Source: Sophora flavescens (taxonomy: Eukaryota > Streptophyta > Magnoliopsida > Fabales > Fabaceae). Taken from it: 64,000 nucleotides of DNA. This document shows positions 1 through 10,545 of the stretch, one piece after another; positions within the stretch are counted from its first letter, which is position 1; each line of letters opens with the position of its first letter. The stretch covers positions 1-64,000 of the forward strand of contig JAUPTC010000081.1 in NCBI GenBank assembly GCA_030762895.1, given 5' to 3'. Below the pieces are notes generated by a model. It made no database searches, was not told the DNA's origin, and worked only from the letters and a program-made list of their open reading frames with translations. The translations under genes and the position numbers were made by a program.

Positions 1-3000
1 AACACTAGAGATGACTTTCCTCATCTGAACTTCTATCTTGTCTTGCATGGTACCTGTAGAACAGGTAATGATGCATGCAGCTATCTGAAGGATCTGGCTG
101 AACCAATCACAGTTCTATCCTGCATCCTTCCAACTTCTTTGCAGACTTGATCCAAAATATTTAGAAAGTATACAATCACTAAAAGTTTTCTGAGAAGAGG
201 TGTGCCTCTTTCTCTGTCAATATGATCCTGCAATTTTTCTCTTCTGCATCTCTCAGAAATAGCTTTGTCAGTTAAAGAGGAATTCTCTTGCATATCCGGC
301 ACTCATGTTGCAAAACCAAACTCACTTTATCAAGTCCCATTTCAAGCTTTTGACCTGTGCTTGAACATCTGAGTCCCATTCCTGCTGCCTTTTATTTACC
401 AAAGGTCTCTGATAGTCCAGCCCGCCTGCAATCCTTTCTTTCTGAATTCTTTACCTCATTAGATTTTGAAATACCAAACACAGTTCTGAGCATTCTCATT
501 TTTACAGATTCACCACCTGAACCTTCAGATCTAATCCTCTGGACCACAAAGTGGAGCAATGTGGTCTTTCCATCTGTTCCTTATATCTACAAGTTTTGAG
601 AGTGTGTCAGTTTGAAAGATTTAGCATGTGTGATTGTTTCACCAACTTGTAATTCATTCTAGCTTTTCCTGTATCTAAGAACAGCTTAGTAGGTTTGAGG
701 AATAACCGGCTGTTCTTACAATTCCTCATACCTGGTAAACATTAACAGTTAATTGGATTTAGTTTTCGGGAGGAAAGGCAAAATTTAATCAATGAATATC
801 AAAGGTAACAAAGTTAGTATAGGCTGCCACCTCAGGTTTGAAAAGACTTCTAAGGTAGTTCCTTCCCTTCAGAAATTAGCTCTATACAGCATGGCTTCAA
901 CTCTTTTAAGGCTAAAGGGATGCTCAAGCACTGTTTTAAATCTTTCTAGACCCAGGTTTTGAGAGGTCACCATCATAGTTTTTAAACTTTATCTCTTCCT
1001 CCTTAGTTGGGAGCCATCTTTCAAGGTTTCTAATAGCTTAGCACCCAAACCTAGGATTCCCTGTGTCATACAAAAAAAAAATAGACAAAAAGAAAAGATA
1101 AATACCACCTACGGTATTACAAAATGAAAAGGATGGATGCAGATGAGCAATTGGTTCAAGGTTAAAAAAAACAACAGTAGATGTGTCAGGAAAACAACCT
1201 AAGATATTAGTTGATGTAAATGCCCCATCTTCATATATTTCACATATTTTACAGATTTTTGCTTATTCGGTAAAGTAATGTAAAATGGAATGTTGAAAAT
1301 TAAATATGGTACATAAACTTCATTTTGGAGGAGACTCTTAGATTTTAATTTTTTTATTATCTCTTTTAACAGTTGCTGTTTACTGTGTCATTTGAGGTGG
1401 GACACAAGTTATGACATATAAGTAATGTGGCGCCTTATTAGAAAATGAGCAAGTAAAATGGAAAACATCATACTTGAGAATTTTGACATCAATATATTCA
1501 AAGTGTTTCTTGGAATAAGTTAATTAGATCCATGTGGGTGGAAGCTATAAGGGGAGTTACTAGTCTATCCACAGTTGATATCAGGTATCAAGGTACTAGA
1601 ATTAGTACATCTATTACTATGCAAGTTAGATAGCCAATTTGAAAAAGTACAAGGACAAAGGAACACTGAAAGCGGAATCTAGAGAAAATGGATAAGAAAA
1701 ATAGTAAACTTAAGGAATAAAGGCAGACTATATCAATATAAAGTAGAGGATTGGAGCAAAAATAGTATGATCTTTCTTTATCATGTGACAATCATGGCTC
1801 AGAAAACAAGGGGTACACTCTCCGAGGAAGCTTGAATATTACACCCAAAAGCCAAAGGTAGGTAGGCGAAGAGGATTACGGTGGTAGAAGCTGGTCCAAA
1901 TATGTTGGAAACGGAAAATTTTTACTCTCGGGAAAAGAAAGATAGCGGATTTTGTTAATAACTTGTGTTCTAGTTCTTGAGCTATCACGGTATGTCTGTT
2001 TTTGAAATATTTATTCGCTTCAATTGTGCACAAGGCGCATCGAATATATTTTTACATTTTTTAGAAATAGTATCTTGTAGGTGATATTAAATAATCTAAA
2101 AAAACAATTTAATGATGATTTTAACACTGGGTGACCAAGATCCATAGGTTGTGTGTGCATGTTTTCTTTGTGTGCATATGGACAGTGAATCAACATTTTG
2201 AGTAGAAAATTGAAAATGCAACAAAACCACATCCACCGGTAAATACCACTAATAACTATAAATATCACCCACTTATACACATATTCCCGACGACTAAAGG
2301 CTAAAGTCGATTAATATCTAAGTAGGAAGAATGAACAAAATCAACACCATCTCCCGAAAGCTTCGGACACCTCGTCTCTTGTCACATTGATTGCCCTCGA
2401 TAGTATAGCTATGTTTTTGATTTCTTTGGGTCTAACACCTATTCTCGACTCCAGGCGGAGGAAGAAGCGACTTTCTAAGTGATCTCTTTAGGTCGGAGAA
2501 TTTGTAAATTGCAACCAAAGGCTCTCCATCATGTCCTAATTTAATCTACAAATAAACAATACTCATACCATACCATAAACATATATTAATTCCACTCATG
2601 CCCTAACCCCAGCTAGCTCAAATCAAAGGTTTTAAATCACATTCACAACCATATTGTGACTATAATAATTGGATCTCTCCATCGATACGGTGCCTCCCAA
2701 TTTTGTTAAGTTAATTTAACAACTACATGCGATATCCATGAATGTGTTTTGAATGGTGAAGAGAGGTATGTCTAGCTCAAGTGGATCAAATTGGTTATAT
2801 CTACAAGCTGCATTGTGATCTTAATTATAGTTGCATAAAGGGACATTTTCATGCAATTATTACCACTAATTTATAACAACTACTAAACATACGACAATTA
2901 AATCATATCATATTGCAAAGGGCTAGTTTTTAGCGGTCGCCGCCACATGTGGTGCGAGGTTGCACGAACTTTATCCCGATACCAAAGCCTTGACTTGGGT

Positions 3001-4125
3001 TTGTCATCTCCTTCCACCCTGCGAAGAACAAGACCTCGCTCTGTTACGAGAAGCCATGACTGCTCATGTGACTTGCAGACCAAGGTATTCTTGCTTTATT
3101 GATGAAGGTGGATGCGACACGCTAATCGTGCTGGAGACCAAGTCTTTCCCAGAGGCATTGCTCGGGGTGGCGGCGCGGCGGCGGAGGAGGAGGAGGATGA
3201 AGTGAAGTGAAGTCATGGACTCATTTGAAATGAAGATGCCTCAAGTCCGGTCTTTGTGTAGGAGATGGAATTTCGGTCTTCTAGAATAACTTTGCCATCA
3301 GCTGAGTGGCATAGGAGATATGAGTGGCGGTTGGGAGCATGTTTTATAGAAGGTATCATAGCGTTCACGATGTCGAGCGGCAGATCTGAAATCAGAGACT
3401 TTTGGCGAAGTTCTCTTGGAGTAGGGAGCAGAACTACGACAGCAGCGGGACTACCATTATCGAAACTACTATGCCATGGCTTAGGCGTGTAATAATAAGT
3501 ATCCTCCGGACGCGAGAATGGAAACCTCTACCGCGGCTTCCGTAAGTCGTCGGAAGAAACGGCAGCGATACGCCGGCGTGGGTGGTTCCCATCGGAAGTT
3601 TTTACTCGGTGACGGCGGCGCAGAGTCGAGGGTGGGGCCGGTGCCGATCAGATAGCTTAAAGTCGGTTTACGATAAGGTGGCCAGGTTTACCGTTCCCGG
3701 TTTGAGTCGGTTCGATGGCGATGCTCGGCTGACTAAGCTCGCCGTCCCAATGTAAGAAACTAATTGTGGTGGTTGCGCTCACGGAGGATGAATTGTCGGT
3801 GCAAAATGGGGAATTTGCAACGTGCTTGATTCTGAATCTCCACGCTCTGCAATCCTAGCCTGTATGGGATGGAAAAGCGGCGCTTGAACATCCCGAACGT
3901 GAGCGATTCGACGGAGGTGCGTCGCGACCTTCTTCGCCCGGCCGTGGTTGCGTTGCCGTAGGGCTTCAGTACCCCATAAGTCGACGGCGGCAATTCGGCG
4001 ATCGGCGGCCCGCGGCGGTGTAGGATACTCGTTGAAAAAAGGAATGTCGGGGAGGGGAGGTGTGTCGGCTGCGGCGTGGCGGTTCTTGTGAGTTGGCTGT
4101 GGGCGCGGGGCGGCCCAAGAACGGT
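1..4125 (-). pseudogene. Class I formin, copy 1 (3' end outside window, 5' end replaced by Copia)
   Basis: Plant class I formins are membrane-anchored actin nucleators with signal peptide, proline-rich outer part, transmembrane helix, FH1 and FH2. Reading leftwards: N-terminal proline-rich part and transmembrane helix (about 4120-3860), cytoplasmic linker, a poly-proline FH1 remnant (about 3200-3165), the start of FH2 (about 3000-2916), then FH2 exons near 2546-2348, 1060-831 and 735-1. Exon limits are matched to copy 2 at 51563-55940, where splice sites are clearer. The reading frame is broken many times. Signal peptide and promoter are absent because Copia sequence starts at about 4126. The FH2 part carries a deletion of about 20 codons near 200-230 that copy 2 shares. 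Identity is sure; whether every small indel is real is not. Confidence 0.85.
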
Positions 4126-4834
4126 TGGTGTAGAGCCTTCTTAGGTGTGTTAGGCCTACATGTGTTAGAAGAACAATAAACATTTCCTAGACTTAGCCCT
4201 AGTGACCATGGGATGAACATTACAAGGATGTGGAGAGGGCTTGGAGACTCCAAGATGGGTTCCTGAGAGGAAAGGAGACGCGGGGTATTGTGTGGTAAGA
4301 CACGAATGGAGGGAAGGTAAAGATGTAGAACCCGGGAGAGGAATGAGGAGAATTGGGACTAGTGGATTGAGTTGGGCAGAGTGATAAGGATGAGATAATG
4401 AAGGAAGACACGAGGAACATACTCGGGTGGAGGGTGAAAGAAGTATCAGATTAGGATATGGAGCGGAGACGATGCAAGAGGAACAAGGAAAATGGGGGTT
4501 GGGTAATCCCAGACTAGGTGAGGGGAGTGATTTGATATAGTAGCAAAGGAAACTTATGTTCATCAAACTGAACATCTTTGGAGATGTAAAAGTCGTTAAT
4601 CCTTAGAAAGGCATTTGTAGCCTTTGTGGGAAGAGAATAACTTAAAGAAGTACACTTACAAGACTGTATTCCAACTTGTTCTTGTTGTAGGATCAAAGAC
4701 AAGGGTAACAAGCACATCAAATACCTTTAGAAAGCGTAATCAGGTTGAGTGTTGTATAAAACAACAAAGGGTGACTTTTGAGAGAGTATGGGAGCGGGCA
4801 TTCTATTGATTAGATAGGTGGCAGTGGTAAAGGC
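4126..4834 (-). pseudogene. Copia integrase C-terminus and integrase-RT linker, copy 1
   Basis: Frames on the minus strand give the Copia integrase segment with YISKDVQFDEHKFP (about 4570-4530), then a proline/serine-rich linker and the HPMVTRAKS block (about 4210-4185) that precedes reverse transcriptase in Copia polyproteins. The sequence stops just before the RT core and continues directly as formin. Frameshifts break it into ORFs of 60-136 codons, and these are not genes. The integrase is interrupted at 4830-4834 by the solo LTR to the right. The same fragment occurs at 55941-56652. Confidence 0.8.
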
Positions 4835-6200
4835 TATTGAGTTTTCATGAGATTATCCTATTTTAAAATCAAATCTGAGCGAAAAATCATCCATGGATCG
4901 CGCATTACAAAGATGAATCACAAATGGCAAATAGTGTTTACCTCTTGGAACGTGCTTTACTTTTCGATCACCGGTGTCATGAAGGAGAAAACACCTACTA
5001 CTCGGTCCACGTGAGTAAATGGCGTCAGAGCTATGTGTCTTGTGCTAGTTAGCGGCTATAGAATCTGATTAACCAAACTAGGTTAGAGGAGAGCACTTCT
5101 ATTTATAAGTTGGCAACTTCCTTTAACTAGCGCTTATCCTATTGGGCTTTGTCCATAAAAGCCATTGTCCTCATATTAATTAAATCATATTTAATTAATA
5201 TAAGCACTCGCGTTGCTTCTGGCGTGTGACCTTATATGCTCGCTAAGTTGGAAATAATATTAAATATTATAATAATATCAAATAATAATTATAATATAAA
5301 ATATTATAAATAATGAGCGCATCTGAATGCATCATTACTACCCCGATTAGCGAGTATCGGTGATCAGATTTTAGCCTTCTGCGACCAAAATTTCCGTGTA
5401 GTAAATGTCCTTGATCCAGTATGTCTTAAGTGAACCGAAGGCATAATAGTGTCATTCTTGTTATGTTCAATTATTTGTTCCCTCGATCCTCGAGGTAGGC
5501 GTGTAATCATAAATGGGCCAATATCACATATTGGCCCCTTCCGGCGTCCCACGCATATTTCACGTCTCCCACTTTCATCGGGGCCCAGACTTACCCCATT
5601 ATGTAGGAGGGGCGAATCTTGTCTACATCACTCACTCTCTGACATGATTTATTGCCAGGCCAATAACTACCTTTATGATACAGCCTGTTACATGTGGCGT
5701 TTGCTCAGCATTAAAGCCTACAACTCCTCATGTAGGAATCGTGGTGACTTAAAGTCGAAGGACTACTTCACTATAGTAGCCATGAGAATGCTTATAACAA
5801 CTCACATAACTATTGTGAAGTATTCCCATAGTGGGTCATCCAATATAAATATTACTCCTAATATTTATACATGTGTCAAACTTGATATCACATATCATGA
5901 CCGTGAAATGTGGTCATCGGTCTCCTCACACAATAGTCTCTGTATTATTGTCATCCTAATTAACAATAATACTTGGGTATGGATATTTAAAGAATAGCAT
6001 TCTATTATTCAGTGGAGTCTCCACGATTTAAGTAACCGCTTAATATCCCATTGAATAGCTGCTATTCTAAGGACTTTATTATGCTATAAACTAATAACAT
6101 AATAAGTAGATCCATATACATATATCAAATATATGATTAAGTTCATGATACAAATAATGATCTATTCAAATAGATTGGCCACTAGGAGCTTACACGAACA
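4835..6200 (-). mobile_element. Solo LTR inserted in Copia integrase, copy 1
   Basis: A 1366 bp block interrupts the integrase reading frame between the codons for RFWDHAF and TATYLINR. It is bordered by AAGGC on both sides (4830-4834 and 6201-6205), a 5 bp target duplication. On the minus strand it begins with TGTTCG/TGTTGG and ends with CAATA, a slightly worn TG..CA border. A TATA-like CTTATAAATAG lies near 5110-5099 on the minus strand, as expected for an LTR promoter. A very AT-rich tract is at 5250-5315. There is no internal domain, so this is a solo LTR left by LTR-LTR recombination. The parent family is not identified. The 182-codon ORF at 5449-5997 lies inside it and is not regarded as a gene. 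Confidence 0.75.
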
Positions 6201-6205
6201 AAGGC

Positions 6206-6352
6206 ATGATCCCAAAACCTCTGGGCAAAGAGGCATGGGCAAGGAGGCTAAACCGGTCCCACTATATGTCTATACTTTCTCAACACTCCCTTTTAGTGGT
6301 GGTGGAGGATCGTTCTTGAAGCCATGGCTAGAGCGTTTAAGCTACGATACCA
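6206..6352 (-). pseudogene. Copia integrase fragment, start codon region and tRNA-Met primer site, copy 1
   Basis: Minus-strand reading from the LTR edge: a primer binding site resembling TGGTATCAGAGC (about 6352-6338, with errors), an ATGGCTTCAAG start region (about 6335-6323), and then directly an integrase block with KYRHIV and the RFWDHAF segment (about 6290-6206). Most of gag, protease and half of integrase are therefore deleted between start codon and integrase. The element belongs with the LTR at 6353-6543 and the integrase-linker piece at 4126-4834. Confidence 0.65.
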
Positions 6353-6543
6353 TGTAAGAAGAGAATCACATGGAGAGAGAGAGAGGTCCGGCAGAAGATT
6401 ACGTATTACATATTGATTAAAGTCCAATTACATAGGGTTCATCTATTTATTAGATGAGAGGTGTAACCACCTCTATCTAACTTCTCTGACTCAACAATGC
6501 TATGTCTAACTACACTTACACATGCTCACTAATAGTGGTAACA
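6353..6543 (-). mobile_element. Short 5' LTR of the Copia remnant, copy 1
   Basis: A 191 bp block with TG..CA borders (TGTTACCACT at its 5' end on the minus strand, TCTTACA at its 3' end) lies directly before the tRNA-Met-like primer site. It contains a CTAATAAATAGATG TATA-like stretch and a purine/pyrimidine GA-repeat near its end. Its partner at 58215-58408 is 194 bp long. The 3' LTR is missing because the element is cut at the formin junction. Confidence 0.65.
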
Positions 6544-8312
6544 TGATATTGTGATGTGTGTTACATGTTGTTCGTGACTAATTGACTTCTTGATGAAGTA
6601 ACTTGACGATTTGTGACTTATGTTTCATCAATAATCATTGTTAAGTGTTTATAATCAATTATAAGTGTTTATGTATGTATGCAAAGTATGAACCTCTTGA
6701 GCTTATTTGTAGTTCCTAGATTTCTATACTGGTTGTATGTTGGTTTTTGAATATATTTTGAGTTCCTCGTTAGGAAAATATCCTAACGATGAGGCGTTTA
6801 AAATTATAGAATAACTGGGTGATTTTGTAATATGCACTAAGAAGAAGCTCGATAACAATATCATTTTTTTGTGGTTGTACTTGGAATAGAATCACGGCAA
6901 TTTTTTTTAAAAAATACCAGCATGATCTTTTAACATGGTGCTTGCCAGGAATTGTTCATATATGTGTAAGAATCTTAGATAACAAATGTCAAAATGTTTC
7001 AATGAGTTTTGAGCTTTATAAGTCATTAATTACAATAAATAGTGCCGTTACTGGAACTTTTGGGCGAGTTCAAAACTTGCAATTTTCTAGACTAATTATC
7101 AATTTTTTTTATTAAAATAAATACAGTAATACACTTATATGTGTAAGTGTTATGCAGTTTAATTTAGTAGCTGTCTAAATTCATTTGCATAGTTAGAAAA
7201 ATCGAGACTTTACTTAGCTAAAAAAAAAAGACAATTTGTAAACTTTCTACACCTTCTCAATTTTGATTTATATGAAAAAAATTGTTTTTGAATTTTCAAA
7301 AAAATCATTTTTTTAATGCATTGATATGTAGATTGGTACTCTAAAATGTTTTGAGGTTTTCTAAAAAATAGAAAGTATTTTATAACAAAACAATTCATGG
7401 AAGTTCACCTTGTTGAAACTTTATTCATGTTGTTAATATTATTCTTGGGAAAAAAAACTTGTTCACAAATGATTGGTTGATCCTTGGTGTGAAAATTTCA
7501 CTTAAATGGCATCGATAATCTGTTTTGCTTTACGATTTTGAAATTCTAAATGACTTATGTTGTCGTTTTCTATTGAATGATTGTTTTAGTATTATATGTC
7601 ATGATGACTTTATTGTTGTCTCGTCTAAATAAATTCAAGAGTCATATTTTACTAAGCTGCCTTGTGTGAATGAAGAGTTGTGATTCAATTTCATGAGAAC
7701 AAAATCATAATTGTAATCCTTTCAATGTTACATCTTACTCATTCTAGCACCTTTTGATGTGATTGTCGTGTTTGATTTGAGAAAAAAAATTGTTGCAGAA
7801 TGTGTTTGCAATAATCCTCACGAATGAATGATATGTTTTTAGATGAATGATATGATTACGATTATGTATGAATATATTATTTCCTTAGAGAGTGAACATC
7901 TTTAGTTGGCAAGAATATGCACAAAATATACTATGAAATAATATTAAAGTCAAATAAAAGGAATATACTTGCTATATTGTGTTAAGCGTTAGTGTACATG
8001 TAAAATAATTTTATTTTGGTTGTTTAGGTTTTAAATGTTGCCCAGGAATCATATATTTGGTGTTGTAATTGAATTGTTTGCATGACATATTTTACTTATT
8101 TGACTTTTGTTCGCTATCGTATTTTGGATCTTGACTTGTAAATACCTGTTTAAATCCATCATCATTATTTATACGTTATCTTAGAGGTTGTACTAAATAA
8201 TTTCTAGTGTGGTTTGGGCAATAGGTCATCGTTCGGGTCTATCATACTATTTTTATTATCAACATTAGATGTAAGCAAATTTCGAAGGAAATTTCTTGAA
8301 GGATAGGAGAAA
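6544..8312. other. AT-rich gene-free stretch, copy 1
   Basis: No coding region is recognised. The stretch is AT-rich with many short poly-A and poly-T runs. The right edge (about 8275-8312) resembles the end of a plus-strand Tekay-type Gypsy element: an AATTTCGAAG...GAAATT block followed by a purine tract, the usual order just before a 3' LTR. The whole stretch may be the 3' untranslated part of that element. It recurs at 58409-60202. Confidence 0.5.
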
Positions 8313-8842
8313 TGGAACATCCCAAAATTGGCTACTACTTAATTTGATAGGAATTAGATTATTTGAATTATTATATTTAAAGTTTGAAGCTTTTAAAATC
8401 TCATAAGTAGCTCAAAATAAGTTAAATATATAGTTTGTGTGTTTTAGGCCAAATTTTGCATAATAGACTTCTATAACTCAACATTCATCTTCAAATGGAA
8501 ATTTCATAGTAAACAAAAACTCATTTTGCTCGAATTTCTTCATAAGAAATGTAGCCATATCTCTTAGCTTTAAAGTAGACACGCAATTCATCAAATTGGA
8601 TTCTTGAAGCTCAAGTTATGAGCAAATTCGTATATTATGTTAAAGGTTCGTTGCGGTCTCGTTTATCTAACTTCTAACAGAGTTTTACCCTTTAAAAAGC
8701 CTGTTTCAGATTTTGTGATATTCCAAAAAGCTGTAGATATTTTGTTAGCTTTCCAACGATATAAAGTTTATAATTTTGGATGTTTATAACTTAAGATATG
8801 TGCAAAATTCTATACCCGGACCTGGATAAGCTGGATAACCCA
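8313..8842 (+). mobile_element. Partial Tekay-type LTR, copy 1
   Basis: Begins TGGAACATCCCAAAA, close to the TGTAACATCCC start of Tekay/Del LTRs, right after a degenerate purine tract. About 530 bp of LTR-like DNA follow, until the sequence becomes CACTA transposase at about 8840. The far end of the LTR is missing. The same truncation point is present in copy 2 (60203-60740). Confidence 0.5.
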
Positions 8843-10545
8843 GTAAAAAGGACATCAATGTTCAAGTCCAAAAGAAGGGTAAGGCTTTTTGAGAAAAACA
8901 TATGGAAGAATAGGTCAATATTCTTTGATCCTTCCATAGTAAGCGCAAGCGATTTGAACACTATTGATGTGATGCATGTGTAGAAAAATGTGTGGGATAG
9001 TGTGGCCAGGATGCTTCTCAACATTCGGGGCAAGGCAAATGATGGTGTGAATGCTCGTCTTGACCTTGTTGCTATGGGCATATGAGGAAGCGGTTGGCTC
9101 CAGTTGTTGAGGATGGTAAGTGGACACATTTGCCTCCAGCATGTCATACTTTGTCAAAAAGAGAGACAAAGTTTTTGTGAGTGTCTTCACGGCATCCAAG
9201 TTCCACATGGTTCTCTTGAATATCAAGAGGCTTGTCTCCGGTGATCTCAAATTGGTTGGATTAAAGTCTCATGATTGCCACATCTTGATGCAACAACTTC
9301 TGCTCGTTGTTATTCATGGTATTGCTCAAAAAATGTGAGACATACCATTACTCGAGTTGTGTTCATTCTTCAATTCTATATGTAACAAAGTCGTTGACCC
9401 CCCCTAAGTTGGATGAGTTGGAAGTTGTGACTGCTACAATCTTGTGCCAATTGGAGATGTATTTCCCTCGTTCCTTTTTCAACATCATGGTTCACTTAAT
9501 TGTTCATTTGGTGAGGAGGTTAGATTATGTGGGCCTGTTTTTACGAGATGGATGTACCCAGGTTGAGCGCTACATGAAGATCTTGAAAGGGTAGGTGGCG
9601 AATCCACATCGTCTGAAGCATCTATTGTTCAAGGTATGTTGTAGAAAGAAGCTATTGAGTTTTGTTCGGACTACCTTCATAACCACGGATCCTGTGGGGT
9701 TCCTAAGCCTCATCATGATAAGAGAAGATGTCAAGGTAAAAGGTACACATGGTTTTAACAATTAATAGCAAGGAGTCGGGAGGAAGTCTTTGAAAACACG
9801 TTTTGTATGTATTGAACAACATCGATTTTGTTCAACCTTACTTTTTGTGAACATAAAATAAAAGTCAAGGAGAAAACCTCGAATGAGCGAAAAGTGGTTG
9901 TTGAACAAGCATAACAAGACTTTCTTAAAAAGGTTTTAAAGATGAAATCACGAGGGATGATAAGTCTTGCTTTTGGCGAGGTAATATGGTTAGTACGTGG
10001 GCCTAGCTTTAATGTCATATGTTGGGGCGGATACGACATTGATAACTTTTCCTTTATACAAGGAACAAGATAACAAAGTACCATGCAAAATAGTGGGGTT
10101 ATGATCGTGGCCGAAGCAATGCACTTCTCTTGTTCAAAGGACACAAAACTCGTTAAAAAACCGAATCGTTACTTTGGAGTCATTGAAGAGATTTGGGTGC
10201 TCAATTACACTAAGCTTACGGTGCGGTTTTTTAAATGTAAGTGGGTTGATAGTAAAGGTGGTGTACAAATCGAGGAATGGGGGTTTTACATTGGTAGACC
10301 TTTGCAAGTTAGGTCATACAAATGAGCCTTTCATAATGGCTTCCCAAGAAAAACAAGTGTTACACATCATTGATCCTTCTAACAAAAGGTTGCCTATGGT
10401 TCTCAAGGAAAAAGCATGTATAATGGTAGTGATGAAAATCAAGATTCAACTCTTGATATTCCCGAGACTCTTTCTTTTCAACAAATATGCCTAATATAAT
10501 TGAGAAACACGGTGGACGATGTACATGCCACTCGTGATGATCGTA
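8843..10545 (+). pseudogene. CACTA transposase (TNP2/DUF4218/DUF4216) fragment, copy 1
   Basis: Broken frames match the second half of an En/Spm-type transposase: the KNIWKNRSIFFD block (about 8895-8935), DVMHV (8965-8980), a DUF4218 region with VVDPxKLDELE and FFNIMVHLIVHLVR (about 9380-9520) and VERYMKILKG (about 9565-9592), and a DUF4216 region with EEIWVLNYTKLTV and FKCKWVD (10185-10250). Numerous stops and frameshifts are present. The left end is cut at Tekay LTR sequence. The right end runs without a gap into Copia gag at about 10545, where both parents share a short AAGGA-like string. The better preserved relative is at 23772-29949. Confidence 0.85.

Noticed and set aside
4165..4575. 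Proline/serine-rich 136-codon minus-strand ORF as a cell-wall-type protein
   Set aside because: It is the low-complexity Copia linker between integrase and RT, as shown by YISKDVQFDEHKFP on one side and HPMVTRAKS on the other.
5449..5997. 182-codon plus-strand ORF
   Set aside because: Lies wholly inside the solo LTR; composition is that of LTR DNA and the frame is not kept in copy 2.
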